DNA of 9,571 nucleotides. Origin: Erythrobacter sp. 34-65-8. Its GTDB lineage: Bacteria; Pseudomonadota; Alphaproteobacteria; Sphingomonadales; Sphingomonadaceae. Each line of letters opens with the position of its first letter. The stretch's first letter is position 1. The translations under genes were made by a program, and so were the position numbers. The stretch is from positions 1 through 9,571 of the forward strand of contig NCJP01000043.1 of the NCBI GenBank assembly GCA_002278985.1. Reading direction: 5' to 3'. This document shows positions 1 to 6,850 of this stretch, piece by piece. Below the pieces are notes generated by a model. The model saw nothing but the letters and a program-made list of their open reading frames with translations. It ran no database searches and was not told the origin of the DNA.

Positions 1-101
1 TCTCACGGTCATATTGCGGCTTTGCCGAGCGTGAGCGGCACGGCGAGAGGTTGCAGATCGAGAGGGGGCAAGCCAGCCAATGCGGCTCGCAACTAAGTTT
101 G

Positions 102-366
102 GAAAGCCGCCATTTGCCTACCTATCCACCTCCGGCCATGAGCGGCACCAATGCGCGACCCCGACAGCCGTATGGCAGCATTCGGCGGAAGCAGACGTCG
201 CAATTGATGGTCGGGAATGACTAAATCTGGGTCGTTTGGCGACGCCTTACTCGGCTACGATCAGCGGCAGCTTTCGCGTTCTGTCACCCGAAAGCGGTCA
301 GGCAGCTCCCCACCCACTTGCAGCCATTTGCGCGCAGCCCGCCGGCACCCGAAAGCGGACATTTGC
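102..366. repeat. Degenerate short dispersed repeats (GAAAGCGGACATTTGC-like)
   Basis: The clearest pair is 102-117 (gaaagccgccatttgc) and 351-366 (gaaagcggacatttgc), which agree at 14 of 16 positions. An exact 13-mer, cacccgaaagcgg, occurs at 285-297 and 346-358. The 9-mer catttgcgc occurs at 325-333 and 360-368, and a weaker relative, ggaagcagacgtcgc, starts near 187. All lie in the same orientation within 265 bases. From memory, not checked, similar motifs are scattered between genes in sphingomonad genomes. The function is unknown. Confidence 0.5.
270..295. repeat. Small inverted repeat
   Basis: Arms gctttcg (270-276) and cgaaagc (289-295) are perfect 7-base complements around a 12-base loop. 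The right arm is part of one of the degenerate repeats, so the stem may belong to that repeat family. There is no T-run on either side, so it does not look like a classic terminator. Confidence 0.35.
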
Positions 367-380
367 GCACGCTGTGCAAA
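362..380 (-). terminator. Weak hairpin just after valS, possible terminator
   Basis: About 22 bases past the valS stop, the inverted repeat tttgc (362-366) / gcaaa (376-380) encloses a GC-rich core (gcac 367-370 / gtgc 374-377, which competes with the outer arm). It is the first hairpin met by a transcript leaving valS. There is no U-run after it, so an intrinsic terminator is doubtful and Rho-dependent ending is equally possible. Confidence 0.2.
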
Positions 381-401
381 CGGCGGCGAGGACGGTCTAG
401 C

Positions 402-3122
402 CTACCCCAGCCGCGCCAGTGCTGCCGTCAGCCGCTCGACCTCGCCCGTGTGGTGGGCGAAATCGGCGCGGGCTTTTTCGACGGCTTCGGGCTTGGCCTT
501 CTCGGCGAAGGCGGGGTTGGAGAGGCGGCCGCCTAGCGACTTGGCTTCCTTCTCGGATGCCGCCAGCGCCTTTTCGAGCCGCGACTTTTCGGCCGCGATG
601 TCGACGATCCCTTCGAGCGGGATGACGAACACGTCCTCACCCGCAGTCACCTGCATGGCGGGGCCGGCGGGGGCTTCACCGATGGTCACCGGAGTCAGGC
701 GCGCGAGGCGTTCAATCGCGGCGATCGAGCGCTCGATGGTGCGCGTCGCCACATCAGATGGCGCGGCCAGATAGGCCGCCAGCTTGGCCCCCGGGGGAAT
801 GCCGAGTTCGTTCTTGGCGCTGCGGGTGTTGGTGGTGAGGTCGATCACCCAGTCAATCGCGTCGGTTGCTTCCTTGCTGATTTCGGCTTCCGGTGCGGGC
901 CATTGGGCAAGGATCAGCTCGTAGGGACGCGTCCCCAGCTTGTGCCACAACTCTTCGGTGATGAAGGGCATGAAGGGGTGGAGCATGACGAGAATCTGGT
1001 CGAGCGCCCATCCGGCCACGGCGCGGGTTTCCACGGCAGGCGGGCTGTCGGCGTCGCCGGCGAAGACCGGCTTGATCAGCTCCAGATACCAGTCGCAGAA
1101 CTTGCTCCACGTGAACTGGTAGATCGCGTTGGCCGCCGCGTCGAAGCGCAGGTCGGCCATGGCGCGCTCGATCTCGGTGACGCAGGCAGCGACCTCGCCG
1201 ATGATCCACTGGTTGGCGGCGAGGCGCGCGGGCGGGGCCTTGATCGTGTCCGACGCGCCGATGCCGTTCGACTGGCAGAACCTGGCCGCGTTCCACAGCT
1301 TGGTGGCAAAGTTGCGGTAACCTTCGACCCGCTTCTCATCCATCTTGATGTCGCGGCCCTGGCTTTCCATCGCCGCCATAAAGAACCGCAAGGCGTCCGC
1401 GCCATACTGGTCGATCAGGCCGAGCGGATCGATCACATTGCCCTTGGACTTGGACATCTTCTGCCCGTCCGGCGCGCGCACCAGCCCGTGCAGGTAGAGC
1501 CGCGGCCACGGGTTCTGCCCGGTCATCGCCTGGCCCATCATCATCATCCGCGCATCCCAGAAGAACAGGATGTCAAAGCCGGAGATGAGCAGGCTGTTGG
1601 GGAAGTGTTTGTTCAGCAGCGGGGCATCGCTGTCCGGCCAGCCCAGCGTGGCGAAGGGCCACAGGGCACTGGAAAACCAGGTGTCGAGCACGTCCTCGTC
1701 CTGCGACAGCGTGACCGCCGCGCCTGCCAGAGCTTGTGCGGCTTCCGCAGTTTCAGCGACGTAGCACTTGCCATCGTCGCCGTACCACGCCGGAATCCGG
1801 TGGCCCCACCACAATTGCCGGGAAACGCACCACGGCTGGATGTTGTCCATCCAGTTGAAGAAGGTCTTTTCCCAGGTCTTGGGCACGATCTCGATCGCGC
1901 CGCTGCGGACCGCCTCGATCGGCTTCACCGCCAGCTTTTCCGCGTCGACATACCACTGGTCGGTCAGCCAGGGTTCGATCACCACACCGCCGCGGTCCCC
2001 GAACGGGGTCTGGATCGTGCGCGGCTCGGCGTCGTGTTCTTCGCCGTCCTTGTCGACGTGGGGGATGAGGCAGCCGTGTTCCTTCATCCGCATGACCACC
2101 CGCTCGCGCGCGCCGTCCACACCATCGCGCCGGAAGCGGTGCAGGCCGAGGAACTCTTCCGGCACCAGGCCGTCAGCGGTCTGGCAGACGTTGCCATCGG
2201 CATCGAGCATGTTGAGCATGGCGGCTGGCGCAAACCCGGCGCGCTTGCCCACCTCGAAGTCGTTGAAATCGTGCCCCGGGGTGATCTTGACGCAGCCGGA
2301 GCCGAGCTCCGGATCGGCGTGCTCGTCGGCCACCACCGGAATGCGCCGGCCGGTCAGCGGCAGGATCACATGCTTGCCGACCACGCTCGCATACCGTTCG
2401 TCGGCCGGGTTCACCGCCACTGCCATGTCGGCCAGCATCGTCTCGGGCCGGGTGGTGGCGACGACGAGATAGTCCTTGCCCTCGCTGGTGGTGACGCCGT
2501 CAGCCAGCGGATAGCGGAAGTGCCAGAACCCGCCCTTGACCTCGCGCGTCTCCACTTCGAGGTCGCTGATCGCGGTCTTGAGCTTGACGTCCCAGTTGAC
2601 CAGCCGCTTGTCGCGGTAGATCAGCCCCCGGCCGTGGAGATCGACGAAGGTTTTCGTCACCGCCCGGGTGAAGTGCGGGTCCATGGTGAAGGCTTCCAGA
2701 TCCCACGCCACGGATTCGCCCAGCCGGCGCATCTGGTCGAGGATCATGCCGCCGGATTCGGCCTTCCATTCCCAGACCTTGGCGATGAATTCCTCGCGCG
2801 TGTAGTTGGTGCGCTTGTCGCCGCGCGCCTCCATCTGGCGTTCGACCACCATCTGGGTGGCTATGCCGGCGTGATCCATGCCAGGCAGGAACAGGGCATC
2901 CTTGCCGCGCAGCCGTTCATACCGAATCACCACGTCCATCAAGGTGTGGTCGAGCGCGTGGCCGATGTGCAGGCTTCCCGTCACATTGGGCGGCGGCAAG
3001 ACGATGGTGAAGGGCTCGGCATCGGGCCGATCGGGCCGGAACAGGCCGTGCGTTTCCCAGTGGGCATACCATTTTGCCTCAATGGCCGCGGGATCGAATG
3101 TCTTGTCGAGCGTTGTGGTCAT
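402..3122 (-). CDS. valS: Valyl-tRNA synthetase (ValRS)
   Basis: A cytosolic class I aminoacyl-tRNA synthetase that charges tRNA-Val with valine and hydrolyses mischarged Thr-tRNA. The product is 906 residues, normal for a bacterial ValRS. Visible motifs are [13 protein letters not shown] (HIGH at 52-55), [11 protein letters not shown] (80-90), the CP1 editing domain (about 190-330, with [17 protein letters not shown] and [20 protein letters not shown]), [17 protein letters not shown] (431-447), KMSKS at 555-559, the anticodon-binding helical region, and a C-terminal coiled coil from about 842. The start is set at the ATG giving [19 protein letters not shown]. The open frame runs 68 codons further upstream, but that part is low-complexity and not family-like. 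No strong Shine-Dalgarno precedes the ATG. The residue before DHAGIATQ is Met where many bacterial ValRS have Thr. It is transcribed alone, divergently from the mla operon. Confidence 0.97.
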   Translation of the reverse strand: MTTTLDKTFDPAAIEAKWYAHWETHGLFRPDRPDAEPFTIVLPPPNVTGSLHIGHALDHTLMDVVIRYERLRGKDALFLPGMDHAGIATQMVVERQMEARGDKRTNYTREEFIAKVWEWKAESGGMILDQMRRLGESVAWDLEAFTMDPHFTRAVTKTFVDLHGRGLIYRDKRLVNWDVKLKTAISDLEVETREVKGGFWHFRYPLADGVTTSEGKDYLVVATTRPETMLADMAVAVNPADERYASVVGKHVILPLTGRRIPVVADEHADPELGSGCVKITPGHDFNDFEVGKRAGFAPAAMLNMLDADGNVCQTADGLVPEEFLGLHRFRRDGVDGARERVVMRMKEHGCLIPHVDKDGEEHDAEPRTIQTPFGDRGGVVIEPWLTDQWYVDAEKLAVKPIEAVRSGAIEIVPKTWEKTFFNWMDNIQPWCVSRQLWWGHRIPAWYGDDGKCYVAETAEAAQALAGAAVTLSQDEDVLDTWFSSALWPFATLGWPDSDAPLLNKHFPNSLLISGFDILFFWDARMMMMGQAMTGQNPWPRLYLHGLVRAPDGQKMSKSKGNVIDPLGLIDQYGADALRFFMAAMESQGRDIKMDEKRVEGYRNFATKLWNAARFCQSNGIGASDTIKAPPARLAANQWIIGEVAACVTEIERAMADLRFDAAANAIYQFTWSKFCDWYLELIKPVFAGDADSPPAVETRAVAGWALDQILVMLHPFMPFITEELWHKLGTRPYELILAQWPAPEAEISKEATDAIDWVIDLTTNTRSAKNELGIPPGAKLAAYLAAPSDVATRTIERSIAAIERLARLTPVTIGEAPAGPAMQVTAGEDVFVIPLEGIVDIAAEKSRLEKALAASEKEAKSLGGRLSNPAFAEKAKPEAVEKARADFAHHTGEVERLTAALARLG

Positions 3123-3149
3123 GATGTTTGTTCGCTGATGCTCACGTCG

Positions 3150-3165
3150 GGTGCCGGCCGGCACC
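3150..3165. promoter_or_regulatory. Perfect 16-bp palindrome in the valS leader
   Basis: ggtgccggccggcacc equals its own reverse complement over all 16 bases. It begins 28 bases upstream of the valS ATG. It could be an operator or, in RNA, a hairpin of six GC-rich pairs with a GGCC loop in the 5' leader. Palindromes arise easily in GC-rich DNA, so its function is unproven. Confidence 0.4.
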
Positions 3166-3187
3166 GCGTTGAATAACGTAGTACGCG

Positions 3188-3222
3188 CCCATGCCAGCGC
3201 GCGCGCTGCGGCGCAACATGGG
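3188..3222. promoter_or_regulatory. Nested inverted repeats in the divergent promoter region
   Basis: Outer arms cccatg (3188-3193) and catggg (3217-3222) are perfect complements. They enclose a perfect 14-bp palindrome, cagcgcgcgcgctg (3195-3208). The block sits in the middle of the divergent region and could bind a dimeric regulator acting on either side. No known operator is recognised. Confidence 0.35.
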
Positions 3223-3282
3223 GGAATCGTGGGTGGAACACCGGCTTGTGCCATCTGCCTTTTGTCCGCATAGGTGCGGGCA

Positions 3283-4392
3283 ATGAGCGACGGCGCGTCA
3301 TACCGGCTGGAGGAGCGCGGCGGCACCGGTTCGGTGCTGGTGCTCGCGGGCCCCTACATGGTTTCCACAATTGCTGCCGTGGTCGATGATCTGCGCGCGC
3401 TCGATCCGGTGCCGGTCATCGATCTTGCCGAGGTGAGCGAGATCGACACGGTCGGCGCCTATGTCATCTCGGCGCTGGCGAGCGACCATGGCGCTGAGGT
3501 GACCGGCGGGAGCGAGCGGGCCATGCGGCTGATCGCCGCGCTGGAAAAGCTGGGGCAGCCGGACAGCGAGGTGCAGCTGCACCCTTCGCTGATCGAAGGC
3601 ACCCCGGCCCGGATCGGCAAGTCGATCACCGAATTCGGCACGGGTGTGCGCGGCGTGGTCGGATTCCTCGGTCAGGTGATCGTGGCGGGGGGATCGCTGA
3701 TCCGGCATCCCTCGCGCTTCCGGGGCAAGGCGCTGGTCCACCAGCTTGAACTGGTCGGGGTCGATTCCCTGCCGATCATCGGCCTGATGAGCTTCCTGAT
3801 CGGGATCGTGATCGCCCAGCAGGGCGCGGTGCAGTTGCAGCAGTTCGGGGCCGAATCACTCACGGTCAACCTGGTCGGGCGGATTACCTTGCGCGAGCTG
3901 GGCGTGCTGATGACCGCGATCATGGTCGCCGGCCGGTCCGGCTCGGCCTTTGCCGCGCAGCTCGGCACGATGAAGCTGACCGAGGAAATCGACGCCATGC
4001 GGACCATCGGCATCTCGCCGATCGAGGCGCTGGTGATCCCGCGCATTCTGGCCGCGACCTTCATGATGATCCTGCTCGGCTTCTATGCCTCGGTGGTGGC
4101 CATCATCGGCGGGGCCGTGGTGGGCGACGTGATGCTGGGCATCCCGTTCCTGACCTTCCTTGAGCGGATCAAGGAAGTCGTGCCGACGCATGACCTGTGG
4201 GTCGGCCTGATCAAGGCGCCGGTATTCGGCCTGATCGTGGCGCTGGCGGGGTGCTACAACGGGATGCAGGTCAAGGGGAACTCGGAAGAAGTGGGCCGCC
4301 GCACCACGCTGGCGGTGGTTTCCGCCATCTTCGCGGTGATCGTGCTCGATGCGTTCTTCGCGGTGTTCTTTACCGAGCTGGGCTGGGGATGA
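3283..4392 (+). CDS. mlaE: MlaE-type lipid ABC transporter permease with N-terminal STAS domain
   Basis: Inner-membrane permease of an MCE (Mla-type) phospholipid transporter, 369 residues. Residues about 15-90 form a STAS-like domain, strand-rich, with the MlaB-like turn [12 protein letters not shown] (Asp55-Thr56 where MlaB/SpoIIAA proteins have D-S or D-T). From about 108 it is a canonical MlaE permease: an amphipathic lead-in helix (116-145), about five hydrophobic segments, and the family signature [37 protein letters not shown] (214-250). E. coli MlaE is about 260 residues and uses a separate MlaB, so here MlaB and MlaE appear fused. The ATG at 3283 is preferred over an in-frame GTG at 3274; AGG at 3272-3274 is suitably spaced as a weak ribosome site. 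It is the first gene of the operon, and its stop overlaps the mlaF start (ATGA). Confidence 0.94.
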   Translation: MSDGASYRLEERGGTGSVLVLAGPYMVSTIAAVVDDLRALDPVPVIDLAEVSEIDTVGAYVISALASDHGAEVTGGSERAMRLIAALEKLGQPDSEVQLHPSLIEGTPARIGKSITEFGTGVRGVVGFLGQVIVAGGSLIRHPSRFRGKALVHQLELVGVDSLPIIGLMSFLIGIVIAQQGAVQLQQFGAESLTVNLVGRITLRELGVLMTAIMVAGRSGSAFAAQLGTMKLTEEIDAMRTIGISPIEALVIPRILAATFMMILLGFYASVVAIIGGAVVGDVMLGIPFLTFLERIKEVVPTHDLWVGLIKAPVFGLIVALAGCYNGMQVKGNSEEVGRRTTLAVVSAIFAVIVLDAFFAVFFTELGWG

Positions 4393-5273
4393 GCGAACAG
4401 GCCGCCGCTGCCCGGCTCGAACGCCACGCCCGCTATCGCGGCGAGTACCCGATTGTCGTCCAGGGGCTGGTCAACAAGTTCGGCGATTTCGCCGTGCACG
4501 AGGGGCTCGACCTCAAGGTGCGGCGGGGCGAGATCATCGGCGTGGTCGGCGGATCGGGCACCGGCAAGTCCGTCCTCATGCGCTCGATCATCGGGCTCCA
4601 GATCCCGGACGAAGGGCATATCGAGGTGTTCGGCCGCTCGCTGACCGACGGCGATCCGGAGGAAGTCCTCGGCGTGCGCAACCGCTGGGGCGTGCTGTTT
4701 CAGGGCGGCGCGCTGTTCTCCACCCTCACCGTGGGCGAGAATGTCGAGGTTCCGCTCAAGCAGTTCTACCCGGAGATCGATGCCGGGCTGCTCAAGGAAA
4801 TCGCCCGTTACAAGGTCATGCTGTCGGGCCTGCCGGAAGATGCGATCGACAAGTTTCCGTCAGAGCTTTCGGGCGGGATGCGCAAGCGCGCCGGGCTGGC
4901 GCGGGCGCTGGCGCTCGATCCGGAGCTGCTGTTTCTGGATGAGCCGACCGCCGGGCTCGACCCGATCGGGGCCGCCGCCTTTGACCACCTGACCCGCGAA
5001 CTGAAAGCCACGCTGGGCCTCACGGTGTTCCTGATCACCCACGATCTCGACACGCTCTATGAAATCTGTGACCGGGTGGCGGTGCTGGCGGACAAGAAGG
5101 TGATCGCCGTCGGCTCGATCCCCGAACTGCTCGAAACCGACCACCCGTGGATCGACGAATATTTCAACGGTCCGCGTGGCCGGGCGGCGCGCGCTTCGCA
5201 GGAACGGCACAAGCCGGGCGGGCACACACAGGCAGGCAAAGCGTTGGACAAGTCCGGACCGGGCGGGGCATAA
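4389..5273 (+). CDS. mlaF: MlaF-type ABC transporter ATP-binding protein
   Basis: Cytosolic ATPase subunit that energises the MlaE/MlaD lipid transporter; 294 residues. All ABC motifs are intact: Walker A GGSGTGKS (54-61), Q-loop FQGGALF (Gln105), signature LSGGMRKRAGLARAL (160-174), Walker B LLFLDE followed by PTAGLDP (180-192), and H-loop ITHDLDTL (His218). The FQGGALFSTLTV and SELSGGMRKRAGLARAL wording is typical of the MCE-associated ABC subfamily. After the usual end at DEYFNGPRGRAA there is a hydrophilic, Gly/Lys-rich tail of about 30 residues (to 294), longer than in E. coli MlaF (about 269 residues). The start is the ATG in the 4-nt overlap with mlaE, so the genes are probably translationally coupled. 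The frame is open upstream, but only as antisense-like read-through of mlaE. Confidence 0.95.
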   Translation: MSEQAAAARLERHARYRGEYPIVVQGLVNKFGDFAVHEGLDLKVRRGEIIGVVGGSGTGKSVLMRSIIGLQIPDEGHIEVFGRSLTDGDPEEVLGVRNRWGVLFQGGALFSTLTVGENVEVPLKQFYPEIDAGLLKEIARYKVMLSGLPEDAIDKFPSELSGGMRKRAGLARALALDPELLFLDEPTAGLDPIGAAAFDHLTRELKATLGLTVFLITHDLDTLYEICDRVAVLADKKVIAVGSIPELLETDHPWIDEYFNGPRGRAARASQERHKPGGHTQAGKALDKSGPGGA

Positions 5274-5282
5274 GGCAGGGCA

Positions 5283-6230
5283 ATGGAAACACGGGCAAAC
5301 CACGTATGGGTCGGCGTCGTCACCCTGGCGCTGCTGGCCATGCTGGCGGCGGCGATCGTCTGGCTGGCGCAGCTCGGGCAAGGCAGCACCAAGGATTACG
5401 ACATCTTCTTCAAGCAGTCGGTCGACGGGCTGGCGCGGGGATCGCAGGTATCCTTCTCCGGCGTGCCGGTGGGTCAGGTGAAGGAAATCGAGCTCTACCC
5501 GGAAGACCCGGAGTTCGTCCGCGTGCGGGTGGAAGTGGAAAAGGAAGTGCCGATCCTGGTCGGCACCACCGCCACCATCCAGGGTTCGTTCACCGGCGGG
5601 TCGACCATCCTGCTGGAGGGCGCGCGCAGCGGCCAGCCGCCGATCACCTGCGAGACGACCGCCTGCACCGAAGGCGTGCCGATCATCCCGCCCAAGGCGG
5701 GCGGGTTCAACGCGATCCTCGCCAATGCGCCGCTGCTGCTCGAACGGCTGGCGACGCTGACTGAGCGGCTGACCGGGCTGCTGTCGGATGAAAACCAGGC
5801 GGAACTGACCGGCATCCTGCGCAACACCAACCGCATGAGCGCCGATCTGGCCGAGGCCACGCCGCAGATGAAGGGCACGCTGGCCGAGCTGCAGACCACC
5901 TTGCGCGAAGCGGGCGAGGCGCTTGACGCGTTCGAGCAGGCGACCAAGTCGACCGACCAGCTGATCAATCAGGAAGGCGCCGCGCTGGCCGTCCAGCTGC
6001 GTGAAACGCTGAGCGCGACCAACAAGGCAGCGCTGTCGCTTTCGGCCACGCTGGAAGACGCCCGGCCTGCCACCCGGCAGCTGGCGGAAACCACGCTCCC
6101 TGCGGCCGAGGCGATGATCAAGGATCTGGAAGCGACCAGCAAGGCGCTGCGGGCGGTGACCGAGCGGATCGAGAGTGAAGGCGCCGGCGGCCTGCTGGGC
6201 GGGCAGAAACTGCCGGATTACGAGCCATGA
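5283..6230 (+). CDS. mlaD: MlaD-type MCE-domain lipid-binding protein
   Basis: Membrane-anchored periplasmic substrate-binding subunit of the MCE transporter, 315 residues. One N-terminal transmembrane helix (about 8-30) is followed by a single MCE domain (about 37-115: FKQSVDGLARGSQVSFSGVPVGQVKEI ... ATIQGSFTGGSTILLEGA), then a long, mostly helical Ala/Glu/Thr-rich region (about 145-298) likely to form coiled coil. E. coli MlaD is about 183 residues, so this is the longer MCE type in which the helices can build a periplasmic tunnel above the MCE ring. Cys123 and Cys128, just after the MCE core, could form a disulfide. AAGG at 5272-5275 overlaps the mlaF stop and lies 7 bases before the ATG, supporting this start. 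The gap to mlaF is 9 bases. Confidence 0.93.
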   Translation: METRANHVWVGVVTLALLAMLAAAIVWLAQLGQGSTKDYDIFFKQSVDGLARGSQVSFSGVPVGQVKEIELYPEDPEFVRVRVEVEKEVPILVGTTATIQGSFTGGSTILLEGARSGQPPITCETTACTEGVPIIPPKAGGFNAILANAPLLLERLATLTERLTGLLSDENQAELTGILRNTNRMSADLAEATPQMKGTLAELQTTLREAGEALDAFEQATKSTDQLINQEGAALAVQLRETLSATNKAALSLSATLEDARPATRQLAETTLPAAEAMIKDLEATSKALRAVTERIESEGAGGLLGGQKLPDYEP

Positions 6231-6850
6231 GGGCGGCGATGAAAGGGCAAAAGGCAATGGCGCGCATATCGAAGGCCGTTCTGGCAGGCGGGCTGGCCAT
6301 GGCGCTGGCCGGCTGCATCAGCCTGGGCAGCGAGCCGCCGCCAAGCCTGCTCTCGCTCACCGCCACAGCCATGGCTCCGGCGGGCAGCGCGACCAGTGGC
6401 GACCCGGCGAGCGCCATCGCCATCCTTGAGCCAGGCGCCCCGCAAAGCCTCGACGTGGCCCGGGTCCCGGTCCAGATTGACGATACCGAAATCGCCTACC
6501 TCAAGGATGCCGTCTGGGTGGAGAAACCCGCCCGGCTGTTCCAGCGCCTGCTGGCCGAAACGGTCAGGGCGCGGACCGGCCGGCTGGTGACCGATGGCGA
6601 AACGCCTGCCATTGGCGCTGTTACGCGGATCGAGGGCTCGCTGGGGGCCTTCGGCTATGACGCGCGGACCTCGTCGGTGGTGGTGCGCTACGATGCGGTC
6701 CGTGCCGGGGCGGGCGACAGTGTCCAGACGCGGCGGTTCGAGGCGGTCGTGCCGGGCGTCGCGGCAGAGGCCGGGCCGGTCGGCCGCGCCCTGAACGAGG
6801 CGGCCAACCAGGTCGCAGGGGAGGTAGCAGCATGGGTGTCTGGCGGCTGA
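6227..6850 (+). CDS. PqiC-like ABC-transport auxiliary lipoprotein
   Basis: A probable lipoprotein of the ABC_trans_aux (PqiC/DUF330-like) family that commonly accompanies MCE transporters and is thought to link the MCE tunnel to the outer membrane. It has 207 residues from the ATG overlapping the mlaD stop (ATGA). Residues 11-30 are a lipoprotein signal, MARISKAVLAGGLAMALAGC, with lipobox LAGC and acceptor Cys30. A second start at 6257 (Met11) gives a cleaner signal peptide and is preceded by AAAAGG, so the real start may be there. The mature part has the family pattern: a SLLSL strand, a central VARVPVQIDDTEIAYLKDAVWVEKPARLFQRLLAETVRA segment matching the family's y...W.e.p..l...l stretch, then strands around RIEGSLGAFGYDA, ending in an amphipathic helix. 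Assignment is by pattern and by operon position. Confidence 0.82.
   Translation: MRAAMKGQKAMARISKAVLAGGLAMALAGCISLGSEPPPSLLSLTATAMAPAGSATSGDPASAIAILEPGAPQSLDVARVPVQIDDTEIAYLKDAVWVEKPARLFQRLLAETVRARTGRLVTDGETPAIGAVTRIEGSLGAFGYDARTSSVVVRYDAVRAGAGDSVQTRRFEAVVPGVAAEAGPVGRALNEAANQVAGEVAAWVSGG
6817..6824 (+). promoter_or_regulatory. Strong ribosome binding site for the caspase-like gene
   Basis: aggggagg lies inside the end of the lipoprotein gene, 7 bases before the ATG at 6832. It is the strongest Shine-Dalgarno-like site in this operon. It fixes the start of the caspase-like gene and suggests that gene is well translated despite its 19-nt overlap with the preceding one. Confidence 0.7.

Larger units (their letters stand above)
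1..401. other. Non-coding region downstream of valS, with degenerate repeats
   Basis: No convincing gene is seen here. Open frames crossing it on the plus strand run antisense into valS and have no family resemblance. The stretch is visibly less GC-rich than its surroundings (for example around 88-105 and 199-235). It holds several degenerate copies of a short element resembling GAAAGCGGACATTTGC, plus a repeated 10-mer TGAGCGGCAC at 32-41 and 139-148. It may be old mobile or repeat debris, or simply a long valS 3' flank. Nothing shows that it is transcribed except possible read-through from valS. Confidence 0.6.
3123..3282. promoter_or_regulatory. Divergent intergenic region between valS and the mla operon
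   Basis: This 160-base gap lies between two divergent start codons and must carry promoters for both. No convincing sigma70 boxes are visible. The best plus-strand candidate is TTGTGC (3246-3251), 17 bases before CATAGG (3269-3274), which would put the transcript start almost on the mlaE ATG. The region contains two palindromic blocks (3150-3165 and 3188-3222), listed separately. The assignment rests on gene layout, not on recognised promoter boxes. Confidence 0.6.

Noticed and set aside
1..401. CRISPR array, tRNA or small RNA gene in the left flank
   Set aside because: The repeats are too few, too degenerate and irregularly spaced for CRISPR. No cloverleaf or known RNA fold was recognised by eye.
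217..774. 185-codon plus-strand frame from the non-coding left flank into valS
   Set aside because: More than half is antisense to the valS 3' end; Ser/Arg/Ala-rich, low complexity, no motif. Not supported as a gene.
903..3176. 757-codon open frame on the plus strand opposite valS
   Set aside because: It is antisense to a clear, full-length valS. Its composition is a mirror of ValRS codons in GC-rich DNA and it shows no domain motifs.
3123..3326. N-terminal extension of ValRS by 68 residues
   Set aside because: The extra residues are Arg/Ala/Pro-rich and unlike ValRS N-termini, and would overlap the mlaE start. The internal ATG gives a typical start.
4860..6257. 465-codon open frame on the minus strand opposite mlaF/mlaD
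   Set aside because: Antisense shadow of two well-supported genes, rich in Arg/Gln/Gly repeats with no recognisable family and no ribosome site.
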